A stretch of DNA of 64,000 nt from Phycisphaeraceae bacterium (GTDB taxonomy: Bacteria; Planctomycetota; Phycisphaerae; Phycisphaerales; UBA1924), in contig CP075368.1 of assembly GCA_019454185.1 (NCBI GenBank), forward strand, positions 744,001-808,000. Direction: 5' to 3'. The notes beneath the pieces were generated by a model. That model did no database searches, was not told the origin of the DNA, and saw only the letters and a list, made by a program, of their open reading frames with translations. A program made the position numbers and the translations under genes. Positions 48,914 to 58,100 of this stretch are shown in pieces. Numbering within the stretch: position 1 is the stretch's first letter; each line of letters opens with the position of its first letter.

Positions 48914-50644
48914 ATGGCACGATCGAGGAAGAAACTCGGTGAGATACTTGTAGGGAAGGGCGTTCTCACGCCGGAGCAGGCCGACAAGGCGACGGCTGTT
49001 GCCAAGGGGTCTGGCAAGAGACTCGGCGAGGCACTCGTTGAGGGCGGGTTTGCGAAAGAAGACCAGGTTGCTCGCGCGCTGGCGGAGCAGTTCGGGCTCG
49101 AGTTTGTCGACCTGAACGCCAACGGCGTGACTTCCAAGATCGAGTTCGGGGCGATACCCGAGGATCTGATCAAGCGGTACACGATTCTGCCGCTGGGCAA
49201 GGCGGGGAACAAGCTTGCGCTTGCGATCCACGATCCGATGGATCTTGAACTGCTGGACATGCTGCGGTTTCGCCTGAATGTCGAGGTCGATCCGAAGGTC
49301 GCATCGAAGAGCCAGATTCGTGCGTTCATCGAGACGAAAGGGAAGTCGCCCTCGTCGGCTCCGAAGATGGTCGAGCCGGGTGCCGGGCTTGTGACGGACT
49401 CGATCGATCGGTCGATCGATCGGTCGGTCGACCGCTCGGTGGACAAGTCGATCGACGTCGCGTCGGAAGATGCGCCGATCGTGAAGCTGTGCAACCGGAT
49501 CATCATCGAGGCCGTGAAGATGCGGGCCTCGGATATCCATATCGAGCCGTTCGCGGATCGTGTGCGGCTGAGGTATCGGATCGACGGCGTCTGTATGGAG
49601 CGTGACAATCTGCCGAAGCGGATGCAGAACGCGGTGTTGAGCCGTATGAAGCTGATGTCCGGCGTGAATATCGCGGAGAAGCGGATCCCGCAGGACGGTC
49701 GTATCAAGCTCCCGGTGGACGACAAGTTCATCGACTTCCGTGTGTCGTCGTGCCCCGTGTACCACGGCGAATCGATCGTGCTTCGTATTCTTCGTCCCGA
49801 CTCGGTGCGCATCGGTCTTGAGAACCTGGGATTCGAGGCCGACAACCTCTCGATCTTTAACCGGATCATCCGGCGTCCGAACGGCATTTTCCTGGTGACC
49901 GGCCCGACCGGTTCCGGAAAGACGACGACGCTTTATTCGGCGCTTGACGTGCTGAACCGTCCTGACCGCAAGATCATTACTGCGGAGGACCCGGTCGAGT
50001 ACAACTTCGAGGGTATCAATCAGTGCCAGGTGCGAGAGCACATCGGTCTGACGTTCCCGGCGATTCTTCGGTCGATGCTGCGTCAGGCCCCGAACATCAT
50101 CCTCGTTGGTGAGATTCGAGACAAGGAAGTCGCGGAGATCGCGATCCAGGCCGCGCTGACGGGCCACCTGGTGTTTTCGACGCTGCACACGAACGATGCG
50201 CCGTCGGCGATCACTCGTCTGATCGACATGGGGCTGAAGCCGTTCCTTGTCGCCAGTTCGATCCAGGCGGTGATGGCGCAGCGGCTCATCCGCGTGCTCT
50301 GCAAGCACTGCAAGCGCATCGCCAAGCCCGAGGAGATCGATCCGAAGTATCTCTCGCTGACCGGCATCACCATGGACGAGGCGGTGGGGCGTGTCCACAG
50401 TGCGGTCGGCTGTGCCGAGTGCAACAACACGGGATACCGTGGCCGAAAGGCGATTTTCGAGATGATGATTATGAACGCAGCGATTCGCGATCTGGCGTTC
50501 AATCTCGCACCGATTTCGGATCTACGCAAGGCGGCTCTGGCGAACGGCATGCGTCCGCTGGTGCAGGACGGCAAGTTGAAGATCCTGGCCGGCGTCACCA
50601 CACCAAACGAGATCGCGAATACGACGCAGGTTGAGTCACACTGA
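48914..50644 (+). CDS. gspE: GspE/PilB-type secretion ATPase (first copy)
   Basis: A 576-residue assembly ATPase. The N-terminal MshEN-like domain (KLGEILVGKGVLTPEQADKA) is followed by a linker of tandem S-[IV]-D-R repeats (about residues 163-182) and the motor. The motor has Walker A GPTGSGKTTTLYSA, then AEDPVEYNFEGINQCQVRE, IILVGEIRDKEVAEIAIQAA, and TGHLVFSTLHTNDAPSA. A tetracysteine zinc site is visible as LCKHCKR and VGCAECNNTGYRGRK. It would power pilus or pseudopilus extension. It begins the long secretion operon. Confidence 0.92.
   Translation: MARSRKKLGEILVGKGVLTPEQADKATAVAKGSGKRLGEALVEGGFAKEDQVARALAEQFGLEFVDLNANGVTSKIEFGAIPEDLIKRYTILPLGKAGNKLALAIHDPMDLELLDMLRFRLNVEVDPKVASKSQIRAFIETKGKSPSSAPKMVEPGAGLVTDSIDRSIDRSVDRSVDKSIDVASEDAPIVKLCNRIIIEAVKMRASDIHIEPFADRVRLRYRIDGVCMERDNLPKRMQNAVLSRMKLMSGVNIAEKRIPQDGRIKLPVDDKFIDFRVSSCPVYHGESIVLRILRPDSVRIGLENLGFEADNLSIFNRIIRRPNGIFLVTGPTGSGKTTTLYSALDVLNRPDRKIITAEDPVEYNFEGINQCQVREHIGLTFPAILRSMLRQAPNIILVGEIRDKEVAEIAIQAALTGHLVFSTLHTNDAPSAITRLIDMGLKPFLVASSIQAVMAQRLIRVLCKHCKRIAKPEEIDPKYLSLTGITMDEAVGRVHSAVGCAECNNTGYRGRKAIFEMMIMNAAIRDLAFNLAPISDLRKAALANGMRPLVQDGKLKILAGVTTPNEIANTTQVESH
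49400..49459 (+). repeat. Five 12-base tandem repeats in the gspE linker
   Basis: Five consecutive 12-base units beginning TCGATCGATCGG encode SIDR, SIDR, SVDR, SVDK and SIDV. The first two units are identical and the others diverge at a few positions, mostly preserving the S-[IV]-D pattern. Confidence 0.85.
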
Positions 50645-50704
50645 TCCACATTCTCCGCTCGGCGTCGCGGCAGTGCGCGGGGCGAGCATCTCACGGAGCG
50701 TTCC

Positions 50705-51856
50705 ATGTCTTCTCAGGAATCCAGCCAATCAGCACGCGTCGGTCCATCGATGCAGATCGATCGACTCCTTGACACTGTGGTCAAGCTTGGCGCGTCGGAC
50801 CTTCACCTGACGGTGAACCGGCGTCCCACGATCCGTCACCACGGCCACCTGAAGGATCTGCAGACGAAGATTCTGGACTCGGACGACATGGTTGGCCTGA
50901 TGAAGTCGATCACGCCCGAGCGGAACCAGCAGGAGTTGCAGGAGGAGGGAGGCACGGACTTCGGATTTGCATACGGCGATGCCGCACGCTTCCGTGTGTC
51001 GGTCTTCCGTCAGCGTGGTGACATCGCGATCGTGCTTCGGCAGATCCCGAACCGGCTGCTGACGTTCGAGCAGATCGGCCTTCCGGAGATGTGCCGCGAG
51101 TTGATCCGGCGTCCCCGTGGGATGTTCTTGGTCACGGGTCCGACGGGTTCTGGAAAGACGACTTCGCTCGCGACGATGATCGACTACATCAACCAGACGA
51201 TGGACCGTCACATCGTCACGATGGAAGACCCGATCGAGTATTACCACAAGCACAAGAAATCGATCGTGAACCAGCGCGAGGTGGGGAACGATGTTCCCAG
51301 CTTCGCAGAGGCACTTCGCCGTGCGTTGCGTCAGGACCCGGACGTGATCCTGGTCGGTGAAATGCGAGATCTGGAGACGATTGAGGCGGCGGTCCGTGCC
51401 GCGGAGACGGGCCACCTGGTCTTCGGAACGCTGCACACCACGGGTGCCGCGAAGACGATCGACCGACTGGTGGACGCCTTCCCTGTTACCCAACAGAACC
51501 AGATCCGCGTTCAGCTTTCGACGGCCCTTATTTCGGTGCTTTCGCAGGTGCTGCTCTCTCGTACGGACCAGCCCGGGATGGTGGCTGGGTACGAGTTCCT
51601 GGTCGTCACACCCGCGATCGCGAACCTGATCCGTGAGAACAAGACGTTCCGCATCGACTCGGCGATCCAGACCGGCAAGCGGTTCGGCATGCAGTTGCTC
51701 GACGATCACCTCTGGTCTCTGTACAGCCGCGACATGATCTCGGCAGAAGAGATGATCGACAAGAGCAAAAATCCGGCTGACCTGACGGACAAGGTCCATC
51801 GACTGGGCCGCACGGTGGGACGTTCGGAGTGGGATCAGGACGACGTGTCGGCGTGA
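50705..51856 (+). CDS. pilT: Type IV pilus retraction ATPase PilT
   Basis: A 383-residue PilT. MQIDRLLDTVVKLGASDLHL starts the N-terminal PAS-like domain. GPTGSGKTTSLATMIDYINQ is Walker A, VTMEDPIEYYHKHKKSIVNQ follows, and IILVGEM-type VILVGEMRDLETIEAAVRAA is Walker B. TPAIANLIREN is the PilT-specific A-I-x-N-L-I-R-E motif needed for retraction. Its presence argues that this operon builds a retractable pilus rather than only a secretion pseudopilus. It lies 60 bases after the first gspE. Confidence 0.93.
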   Translation: MSSQESSQSARVGPSMQIDRLLDTVVKLGASDLHLTVNRRPTIRHHGHLKDLQTKILDSDDMVGLMKSITPERNQQELQEEGGTDFGFAYGDAARFRVSVFRQRGDIAIVLRQIPNRLLTFEQIGLPEMCRELIRRPRGMFLVTGPTGSGKTTSLATMIDYINQTMDRHIVTMEDPIEYYHKHKKSIVNQREVGNDVPSFAEALRRALRQDPDVILVGEMRDLETIEAAVRAAETGHLVFGTLHTTGAAKTIDRLVDAFPVTQQNQIRVQLSTALISVLSQVLLSRTDQPGMVAGYEFLVVTPAIANLIRENKTFRIDSAIQTGKRFGMQLLDDHLWSLYSRDMISAEEMIDKSKNPADLTDKVHRLGRTVGRSEWDQDDVSA

Positions 51857-52006
51857 TACATGGAAACGCTGGGCCATTTATGAGTCAATATCACGCTGTC
51901 GTGTCTTCACTTGCCCTGATTTGGACCTTTTTCCGTTGAATCATCTGTGGATATCTGGTCGTATAGGACGTGTCGTTGAAGACATACGTCCGGAGGTTGT
52001 CGCGTC

Positions 52007-53740
52007 ATGCCTATGGACATCGCACAAGAATTGAAGGGTCGGAAGCTCGGCAGAGTGCTGACGAAACTCGGCAAGGTGACGCGCGAGCAGGTTCATGAGG
52101 CGTTATCGGTCCAAAAGACAAAGAAGGCGCCGATCGGGCAGTTGCTGGTCGAGCTTGGGTATTGCTCGATGCGAGATATCAACGCCGCGCTCGCCGGGCA
52201 GGCGGGCATGGAGTTCGTTGACCTCTCGAGCATGACGATCCCTGAAGAGGTGCTCAATATCCTGCCTGCTGAGAACGTCCAGACGTATCAGGTGGTTCCC
52301 ATTGAACACAACCCGACCAGCAAGCGGCTGAAGATCGCGATGAAGAACGCGAACAACTTCCGCGCGGTCGACGACCTTCGGCTTCTGATGGGTTTCAATG
52401 TTGAGGCGGTCGTCGCGGAAGAGGACGCGATCGACGCCATCATCAAGAAGCACTACACGAAGCAGGAGTCGATGACGGATGTCGTGAGCGCGCTCGCGAC
52501 GGACTCGAAGTTCAAGTCTCTTGAGGGGCGTGGCGAGTCGATCGACCTCGACGCGGTGATGGAGCTTGCGTCGGACAATCAGGTCGTGAAGCTGCTGAAC
52601 CTCGTGTTGCTTCAGGCCATCAAGGACCGCGCATCTGACATCCACTTCGAGCCGTTCGAGAACGAGTTCAAGATGCGGTACCGGATCGACGGTGTGTTGT
52701 ACGAGATGGTGCCTCCGCCGAAGCATCTGGGGCCGGCGATCACGAGCCGCGTGAAGGTCATGGCGAACCTGGATATCGCCGAGCGGCGTCTGCCTCAGGA
52801 CGGTCGCATTGAGTTGACAGTCGGAGGGAGCCCGGTGGATCTTCGTGTCGCGGTGCTGCCGACGATGCACGGTGAGTCGGTGGTGATGCGTATTCTGGAT
52901 CGCTCGAACGTGAAGCTGCAACTGGATCGGATCGGATTCCGGCCCGATGACCTGGAGAAGTTCCGTTACCTCATCAACAAGCCGAACGGCATCGTCGTGG
53001 TGACGGGGCCGACCGGTTCGGGCAAGACGACGACGCTTTACGCGGCTCTCGCTGAGCTGAATCAGATCGATACCAAGATCCTGACGGCCGAGGACCCGGT
53101 CGAGTACGACATTGACGGCCTCTGCCAGGTGCAGGTGAACGAAGAGGTCGGGCTGACGTTCGCAAAGGCGCTTCGCTCATTCCTTCGTCAGGATCCTGAC
53201 ATTATTCTGGTGGGCGAGATCCGAGACCTTGAGACGGCTCAGATTGCCATTCAGGCATCGCTCACGGGTCACTTGGTGCTGAGCACGCTGCACACGAACG
53301 ACGCGCCGAGTTCGATCATCCGATTGGTGGACCTTGGTGTCGAGCCGTTCCTGCTGACTGCGACGATCGAGGGCGTCGTCGCTCAGCGGCTTGCGAGGAC
53401 GATCTGTCCGAAGTGCAAGGAGCCGTACCAGCCGAGCGATGAGGAGCTTATGGAGCTGAACCTCACGCCCGACAAGGTCAAGGGGCGTCACTTCTTCCGC
53501 GGGCGCGGCTGCGACAACTGCAGCAAGTCGGGCTATCGCGGGCGTATGGCTCTCTTCGAGATCTTCTCTATCGAGGACGAGCTGCGTGAGTTGATCATGC
53601 GGAACGCCTCGACGGCCGTTCTTCGAGAGCACTCGATCAAACGCGGCATGCGGACGCTGCGCGACTCGGGCATGCTGGCGATCTACGAGGGCCAGACGAC
53701 GATCGACGAGGTGGTGAGGGAGACGCTGGCCGAGGAATGA
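52007..53740 (+). CDS. GspE/PilB-type secretion ATPase (second copy)
   Basis: A 577-residue ATPase, clearly related to the first copy but without the S-I-D-R linker. MshEN domain KLGRVLTKLGKVTREQVHEA; Walker A GPTGSGKTTTLYAALAELNQ; AEDPVEYDIDGLCQVQVNEE; ILVGEIRDLETAQIAIQASL; zinc site TICPKCKEPYQ and GCDNCSKSGYRGRM. A possible TATAGG -10 and CCGGAGG ribosome site lie in the 150-base gap after pilT, so this gene may start a separate transcript with gspF. Ends 64 bases before gspF. Confidence 0.92.
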   Translation: MPMDIAQELKGRKLGRVLTKLGKVTREQVHEALSVQKTKKAPIGQLLVELGYCSMRDINAALAGQAGMEFVDLSSMTIPEEVLNILPAENVQTYQVVPIEHNPTSKRLKIAMKNANNFRAVDDLRLLMGFNVEAVVAEEDAIDAIIKKHYTKQESMTDVVSALATDSKFKSLEGRGESIDLDAVMELASDNQVVKLLNLVLLQAIKDRASDIHFEPFENEFKMRYRIDGVLYEMVPPPKHLGPAITSRVKVMANLDIAERRLPQDGRIELTVGGSPVDLRVAVLPTMHGESVVMRILDRSNVKLQLDRIGFRPDDLEKFRYLINKPNGIVVVTGPTGSGKTTTLYAALAELNQIDTKILTAEDPVEYDIDGLCQVQVNEEVGLTFAKALRSFLRQDPDIILVGEIRDLETAQIAIQASLTGHLVLSTLHTNDAPSSIIRLVDLGVEPFLLTATIEGVVAQRLARTICPKCKEPYQPSDEELMELNLTPDKVKGRHFFRGRGCDNCSKSGYRGRMALFEIFSIEDELRELIMRNASTAVLREHSIKRGMRTLRDSGMLAIYEGQTTIDEVVRETLAEE

Positions 53741-53804
53741 GCGATTCGGGGAATGACAACGAGACGCGGCGGAGCACGCCGCGTGGAACGACGGAGACAC
53801 GGTC

Positions 53805-55082
53805 ATGGGCACGTTCGCGTACGAGGCACTCAACGCAGCCGGCAAGCCCCAGAAGGGGACGATCGAGGCATCGACGAGCGATGACGCGATCCAGCGGATC
53901 AAGGCGCAGGGGTTTTTCCCGACGTCTGTGCGTGAGCAGAAGGTCAAGAAGTCCGTGATCGCCGAGGACACGTCGAAGGCGAAGAAGAAGCCGAAGAAGG
54001 GGCTCTCGTTCGGCAAGGTGAAGGCCAAGCAGTTGACGCTGTTCACGCGGCAGCTCTCGACCCTTCAGGACGCGGGCCTGCCTCTGCTGCGGTCGCTCCA
54101 GATTCTTGAGGGGCAGCAGAAGCCGGGTCTGATGAAGAACGTTCTTCTGGGCGTGTGTGAGGATGTCGAGGGCGGCTCGTCGCTTTCCGATGCGTTCACG
54201 AAGCACCCGCGGTGCTTCGATCGCCTGTACTGCAAGATGGTGAACGCGGGCGAGATCGGCGGCGTGCTCGACATCATTCTGCAGCGTCTGGCGAACTTCA
54301 TGGAGAAGAGCCAGTCGCTGAAGCGGAAGATCAAGGGCGCGATGATCTACCCGATCGTGGTCGTGATCATCGCGGCTCTGATCCTGACGTTCATCATGAT
54401 CTTCATCATCCCGAAGTTCCAGGAGATCTTCTCCGACTTCGGCGTTGCGCTCCCCACGCTCACGGTGTTCCTCATCAATACGAGCAGTTGGGTCGCGGGC
54501 ATCAACCCGGGCCAGAAGATCGGCGGCTGGGTGTTCCTGCTGATTGCGCCCTTCATCATCTTCACGTTCCTCAAGCTGATCAGGAAGTCGGGGCCCGGAC
54601 GTGCAGCGACGGACTGGGTGCTGCTCAAGACCCCGATTTTCGGGCCGTTGGTGAAGAAGTCGACGATCGCGAGGTTTACGCGAACCCTGGGCACGCTGAT
54701 CTCGGCGGGCGTTCCGATTCTCGAGGCGCTTCTGATCACTCGCGACACATCGGGCAACTACGTCTTCGAGAAGGCGCTGAACAAGGTTCACGATTCGATC
54801 CGAGAGGGCGAGTCGTTCGCGGATCCGCTTCGTGAGTCCAAGACCTGCGATGCGATCGTGGTGAACATGATCGACGTCGGCGAGGAGACCGGCGAGATGG
54901 ACACGATGCTGCTGAAGATCGCGGACAACTACGACGAAGAGGTCGATGTCGCGGTCGGTTCGCTGCTGAAGCTCATCGAGCCGTTGATGGTTGTCGTGCT
55001 GGGCGGCATCGTCGGAACGATCGTCGTCGCGATGTTCCTGCCGCTCGTGGCCATGATCAACTCGCTGCAGAGCAGCAAGTGA
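53805..55082 (+). CDS. gspF: GspF/PilC inner-membrane platform protein
   Basis: A 425-residue platform protein with two GspF domains. KAKQLTLFTRQLSTLQDAGL, then PLLRSLQILE, opens the first; MVNAGEIGGVLDIILQRLAN is its conserved end. Membrane helices follow (YPIVVVIIAALILTFIMIFI, IGGWVFLLIAPFIIFTFLKL). The second domain has FTRTLGTLISAGVPILEALL and VNMIDVGEETGEMDTMLLKI. The C-terminal helix is LEPLMVVV-like (LIEPLMVVVLGGIVGTIVVA). It transmits ATPase motion to the pseudopilins. The overlap with the next gene's frame is only a few bases. Confidence 0.93.
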   Translation: MGTFAYEALNAAGKPQKGTIEASTSDDAIQRIKAQGFFPTSVREQKVKKSVIAEDTSKAKKKPKKGLSFGKVKAKQLTLFTRQLSTLQDAGLPLLRSLQILEGQQKPGLMKNVLLGVCEDVEGGSSLSDAFTKHPRCFDRLYCKMVNAGEIGGVLDIILQRLANFMEKSQSLKRKIKGAMIYPIVVVIIAALILTFIMIFIIPKFQEIFSDFGVALPTLTVFLINTSSWVAGINPGQKIGGWVFLLIAPFIIFTFLKLIRKSGPGRAATDWVLLKTPIFGPLVKKSTIARFTRTLGTLISAGVPILEALLITRDTSGNYVFEKALNKVHDSIREGESFADPLRESKTCDAIVVNMIDVGEETGEMDTMLLKIADNYDEEVDVAVGSLLKLIEPLMVVVLGGIVGTIVVAMFLPLVAMINSLQSSK

Positions 55083-55135
55083 TCGTGCGTGGTCTGATCG
55101 TGACCGGGGCTACGGAGCCCGGAGGGCCTTTCGAC

Positions 55136-56086
55136 ATGATGATGGCACGGCAGAGAACGGGTTCTTGCGGGCAGCGGGCCTTCACGCTGGTTGAGGTCAT
55201 CTTCTCGATCCTTTTGATCGCGATCCTGATCTCGATCTCGATCGTGGGGATTCAGGCGGCCTCGCGGAGCGCTCAGGCGTCTGCGGATCGTCAGGCGGTG
55301 CTCTCGTTGAAGGTCGGTGTGGAGAGCTTCAAGCAGGAGTTCGGTTTCCTGCCGCCGCTGGCCAAGGGTGAGGTGCCTCCCGGCAGTGAGGAGCCGTTCC
55401 TGACGTCCGAGCGGAGAGTGAACGTCTACAACCCGTCTGTCGCTTCGGACTTGAACTTTCTTCGTGGGCGAACGGGAGCTGCGGATGGTGCGGCTATCAG
55501 CGATGACTCGGCGTTCCGTTTCTCGCGGCAGTCGTTGCCATTCTACCTCGGCGGCATTCTTGACGCGAACGCTGACGGCGTCGATGGTCCCGGGTTCCGG
55601 GCTCCGCGTCGTGACGGGACGTTCGCGAGTTCAGGTCCCTCTTACCAGCCGTTCGTGGACACTTCGAAAAAGACGCTTCGGGCATGGCCATCGAGCGACA
55701 CCTCGCGTCCTTATGTGGTGGAGTTCAGAGATCGCTCGGGCATCGCGATCCGTTACTACCGCTGGGCCAAGGAGTCCGACGCTGAGATCGCTCGGTCGGG
55801 TCTGCGGGCGTTGAACATACCCAAGGTCCTCGGTGATCCGACCAGCGATGCGGACGAGCGTGCCTCCCCTGCCGACGCGAATCCGGCGTTGCGAGACGCG
55901 GAGTTCGCGATCGTTGCGGCGGGTCCGAACCGGGTGTTCGGCGATATCAAGATCGGTGCGGACAAGGGGACAGGCACGGAGTCGCTGGTTGAGATCCGTC
56001 GCACGCTCGGGCTGCCTTCCTCTCGCACGGATATCGCGGTCGAGCAAGAGGGTCGGAAGGACAACATCGTGGAGGTGGGACGATGA
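55136..56086 (+). CDS. GspG-like major pseudopilin, extended
   Basis: A 316-residue pseudopilin. The class III leader ends GQRAFTLVEVIFSILLIAIL: the residue before Phe is Ala rather than Gly, and Glu5 is present. After the helix, VEDRQAVLSL-like ADRQAVLSLKVGVESFKQEF and GFLPPLA resemble GspG (N-terminal helix then small core). The large insert with DANADGVDGPGFRAP is Ca-like acidic. At 316 residues it is more than twice a normal GspG. Start set at the first of three ATGs, with GGAGGG about 10 bases upstream. Overlaps the next gene by four bases. Confidence 0.82.
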   Translation: MMMARQRTGSCGQRAFTLVEVIFSILLIAILISISIVGIQAASRSAQASADRQAVLSLKVGVESFKQEFGFLPPLAKGEVPPGSEEPFLTSERRVNVYNPSVASDLNFLRGRTGAADGAAISDDSAFRFSRQSLPFYLGGILDANADGVDGPGFRAPRRDGTFASSGPSYQPFVDTSKKTLRAWPSSDTSRPYVVEFRDRSGIAIRYYRWAKESDAEIARSGLRALNIPKVLGDPTSDADERASPADANPALRDAEFAIVAAGPNRVFGDIKIGADKGTGTESLVEIRRTLGLPSSRTDIAVEQEGRKDNIVEVGR

Positions 56087-57120
56087 CGCGATCCACACGC
56101 GATGCGGGATTTTCTCGTCTTGAGCGCTCGTTCACGCTGATCGAGTTGCTGGTGGTCGTCTCGCTGCTGTCGATTCTGCTTGCTGTTGCAGTGCCGGCTT
56201 TCTCGTCGCTGCTGGAATCGAATGAGCGGGCGCTCGCGGACAGCAAGCTCAAGATCGCGGCGTCGCTCGGGCGAGATGCCGCGGTGCGATCCGGGCGGGG
56301 GAGCGACGGCGCGGTGGCGTTTTTCTACGCGCCGGGCGGGCGCATGCGAGCGGTGCCGTTCGTGAAGGCCGGGGTGATTGAGGATGAGGATGCCTCGGGG
56401 AATCCGATCGAGCGCGATGTCTTCGTTCAGGTGGACACGTTCGAGGCGATCGAGTTTCCGCGTGGCTGGTCTGTTCGCGGGTATGCCCCGGCGTACTCGG
56501 TCGATCAGCAGTGGTATGAGCGGACTGTCGAGGCGGCCGACCGCAACAAGGGCAACTGGGTCTTTCCAGAGACGCACCTGTACGATCCTCGTGATACGGA
56601 CGGCGGCGGCGAGCGTCAGACCTTTCTGATTCGGTTCGATGCGGTTGACGGGACTGCATCGGTCCCGAAGGCGCGTGACGCGCTGCTCCTGGACCCGAGC
56701 ACGTCGAGAGTTCTGCGTGATAGAGAGCCATTCAGAACGTTCAATATCGAGCGTGCTGCGAGCCATCTGGCGTACGTACGGTCGATCCTCCAGCTTCCTC
56801 CGAGCGATTCGCGCCGGCGCGAGTTGCTCGGGGATGAGTCTCCCGACACGGTTCTCGCGAGGCAGGTGACTCAGGTTGTGCTGTACGACGAGACGCGGCT
56901 GGCCGGTGCTCTGAGGGTGAGACTCGACCGTGACACGCAGACGATTTATCGGTCGAGTACGCGCCCGGAGCTGGTCGCGGGTGTGACGCGAGCGGACATC
57001 ATGAACTGGCTCGAAGGGCGGAATGTATCGAGCGACGGGCCGTCCAAGCAGCCCGATAAGGCCGCACGTGTGTACTTCGTCGAGCGGTATTCGGGATCGC
57101 TCAGGGAGATGTTCCCATGA
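56083..57120 (+). CDS. GspH-like minor pseudopilin, extended
   Basis: A 345-residue pseudopilin. The leader RLERSFTLIELLVVVSLLSI has Ser in place of Gly before Phe, with Glu5 present. SLLESNERALADSKLKIAAS continues the helix and GRDAAVRSGRGSDGAVAFFY starts the globular part, the GspH pattern of a helix then beta domain. About twice the usual length. Coupled to both neighbours by ATGA overlaps. Confidence 0.8.
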   Translation: MTRSTRDAGFSRLERSFTLIELLVVVSLLSILLAVAVPAFSSLLESNERALADSKLKIAASLGRDAAVRSGRGSDGAVAFFYAPGGRMRAVPFVKAGVIEDEDASGNPIERDVFVQVDTFEAIEFPRGWSVRGYAPAYSVDQQWYERTVEAADRNKGNWVFPETHLYDPRDTDGGGERQTFLIRFDAVDGTASVPKARDALLLDPSTSRVLRDREPFRTFNIERAASHLAYVRSILQLPPSDSRRRELLGDESPDTVLARQVTQVVLYDETRLAGALRVRLDRDTQTIYRSSTRPELVAGVTRADIMNWLEGRNVSSDGPSKQPDKAARVYFVERYSGSLREMFP

Positions 57121-58100
57121 TTCGCAGACACCATCGTTTGCTGTCGGCGTTCTCTCTGATCGAGGTGCTCATCTCGGTTCTGGTGCTGGCTCTTGGGCTG
57201 CTGGGGCTCGGCGCGATGTTCCCGGTTGTGATCCGCCAGCAGCGGAACGCGACGGACGCCGTTCTGGGCACGATGGCGGCGAACGCGGCGAGACTTGAGT
57301 TGGAGAACAACGGGCTACTGCGAGGGCAAGCGGTTATTCCCGCGACTTCGGGTGGGCCAGTAGACGAGGTGGGAATTTATCCTTGGGATAGTGTTCTCGT
57401 CTCACTTGCTGGTAGTACGTTTCTTGCAATGCCCACATACGAGTCCGACACAGGCGTGATGCGGATCGGTGAAGGGGCGAGCGTTGCGAGCATTCCATTG
57501 GCTGCTCGGCTCTATCCCGCGCCGAGTCTGACTGGCGCGCAGCCCCGCTACGTGTGGGATCTGGCGTACCGGGTGGCGGGCTCCAATCGTCTCGAGGTCT
57601 TCATCTTCGTTCGGCCGATCGATCCGAACATTCGCATCACACCCGGGCAGAATCTGTCGAATGCGCTCGCGCCGACCAACTCGTCGGGCGATCTGCTGAA
57701 CCCCACGAAGCTGGCGGTCGCGGTGGATCGTTCGACACGGCTGCCGACGCTCGCCGGAGTCGGGGACTATTCCGTACCGGTTGAGATGCAGGTCGCGAGT
57801 GTTGTGCTGAACGACACGAATACAACGCCTGACGACGATCGGAATCGCATCTCGCTGTCGCCATCCGGTTCGGTTGAGCGGGCTCTCGCATCGACTGTCG
57901 TTCGAACCGGCCAGCGGCTCGTCGATCGACTCGGGACGATTTACACCGTTGTCGGGATTCCGAAGTCGTCGCCCCGGGAGTTCACGGTGCTGGTTGAGCC
58001 GCCGATTCCGTCGTCCGTCGCCAACGCGAGGGACATCGGTCCGGTCTATTTCGTGCCGCAGACGCCCGCGGCCGTGACCAAGGTGATGATCATCCCATGA
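57117..58100 (+). CDS. GspI/PilV-like minor pseudopilin, extended
   Basis: A 327-residue pseudopilin. LLSAFSLIEVLISVLVLALG is the leader and helix: Ala precedes Phe and Glu5 is present. Then GLGAMFPVVIRQQRNATDAV. The globular part contains repeated-looking beta segments and is far longer than GspI (about 125). Coupled to its neighbours through ATGA overlaps at both ends. Confidence 0.8.
   Translation: MIRRHHRLLSAFSLIEVLISVLVLALGLLGLGAMFPVVIRQQRNATDAVLGTMAANAARLELENNGLLRGQAVIPATSGGPVDEVGIYPWDSVLVSLAGSTFLAMPTYESDTGVMRIGEGASVASIPLAARLYPAPSLTGAQPRYVWDLAYRVAGSNRLEVFIFVRPIDPNIRITPGQNLSNALAPTNSSGDLLNPTKLAVAVDRSTRLPTLAGVGDYSVPVEMQVASVVLNDTNTTPDDDRNRISLSPSGSVERALASTVVRTGQRLVDRLGTIYTVVGIPKSSPREFTVLVEPPIPSSVANARDIGPVYFVPQTPAAVTKVMIIP

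Noticed and set aside
48479..50398. Minus-strand frame of 639 residues opposite gspE
   Set aside because: GspE on the plus strand has all catalytic motifs; the minus frame is antisense noise.
53737..53958. Short plus-strand frame starting at an ATGA overlap after the second gspE
   Set aside because: It is out of frame with gspF, ends inside it, and has Arg/Ser/Thr-rich composition. No ribosome site or domain.
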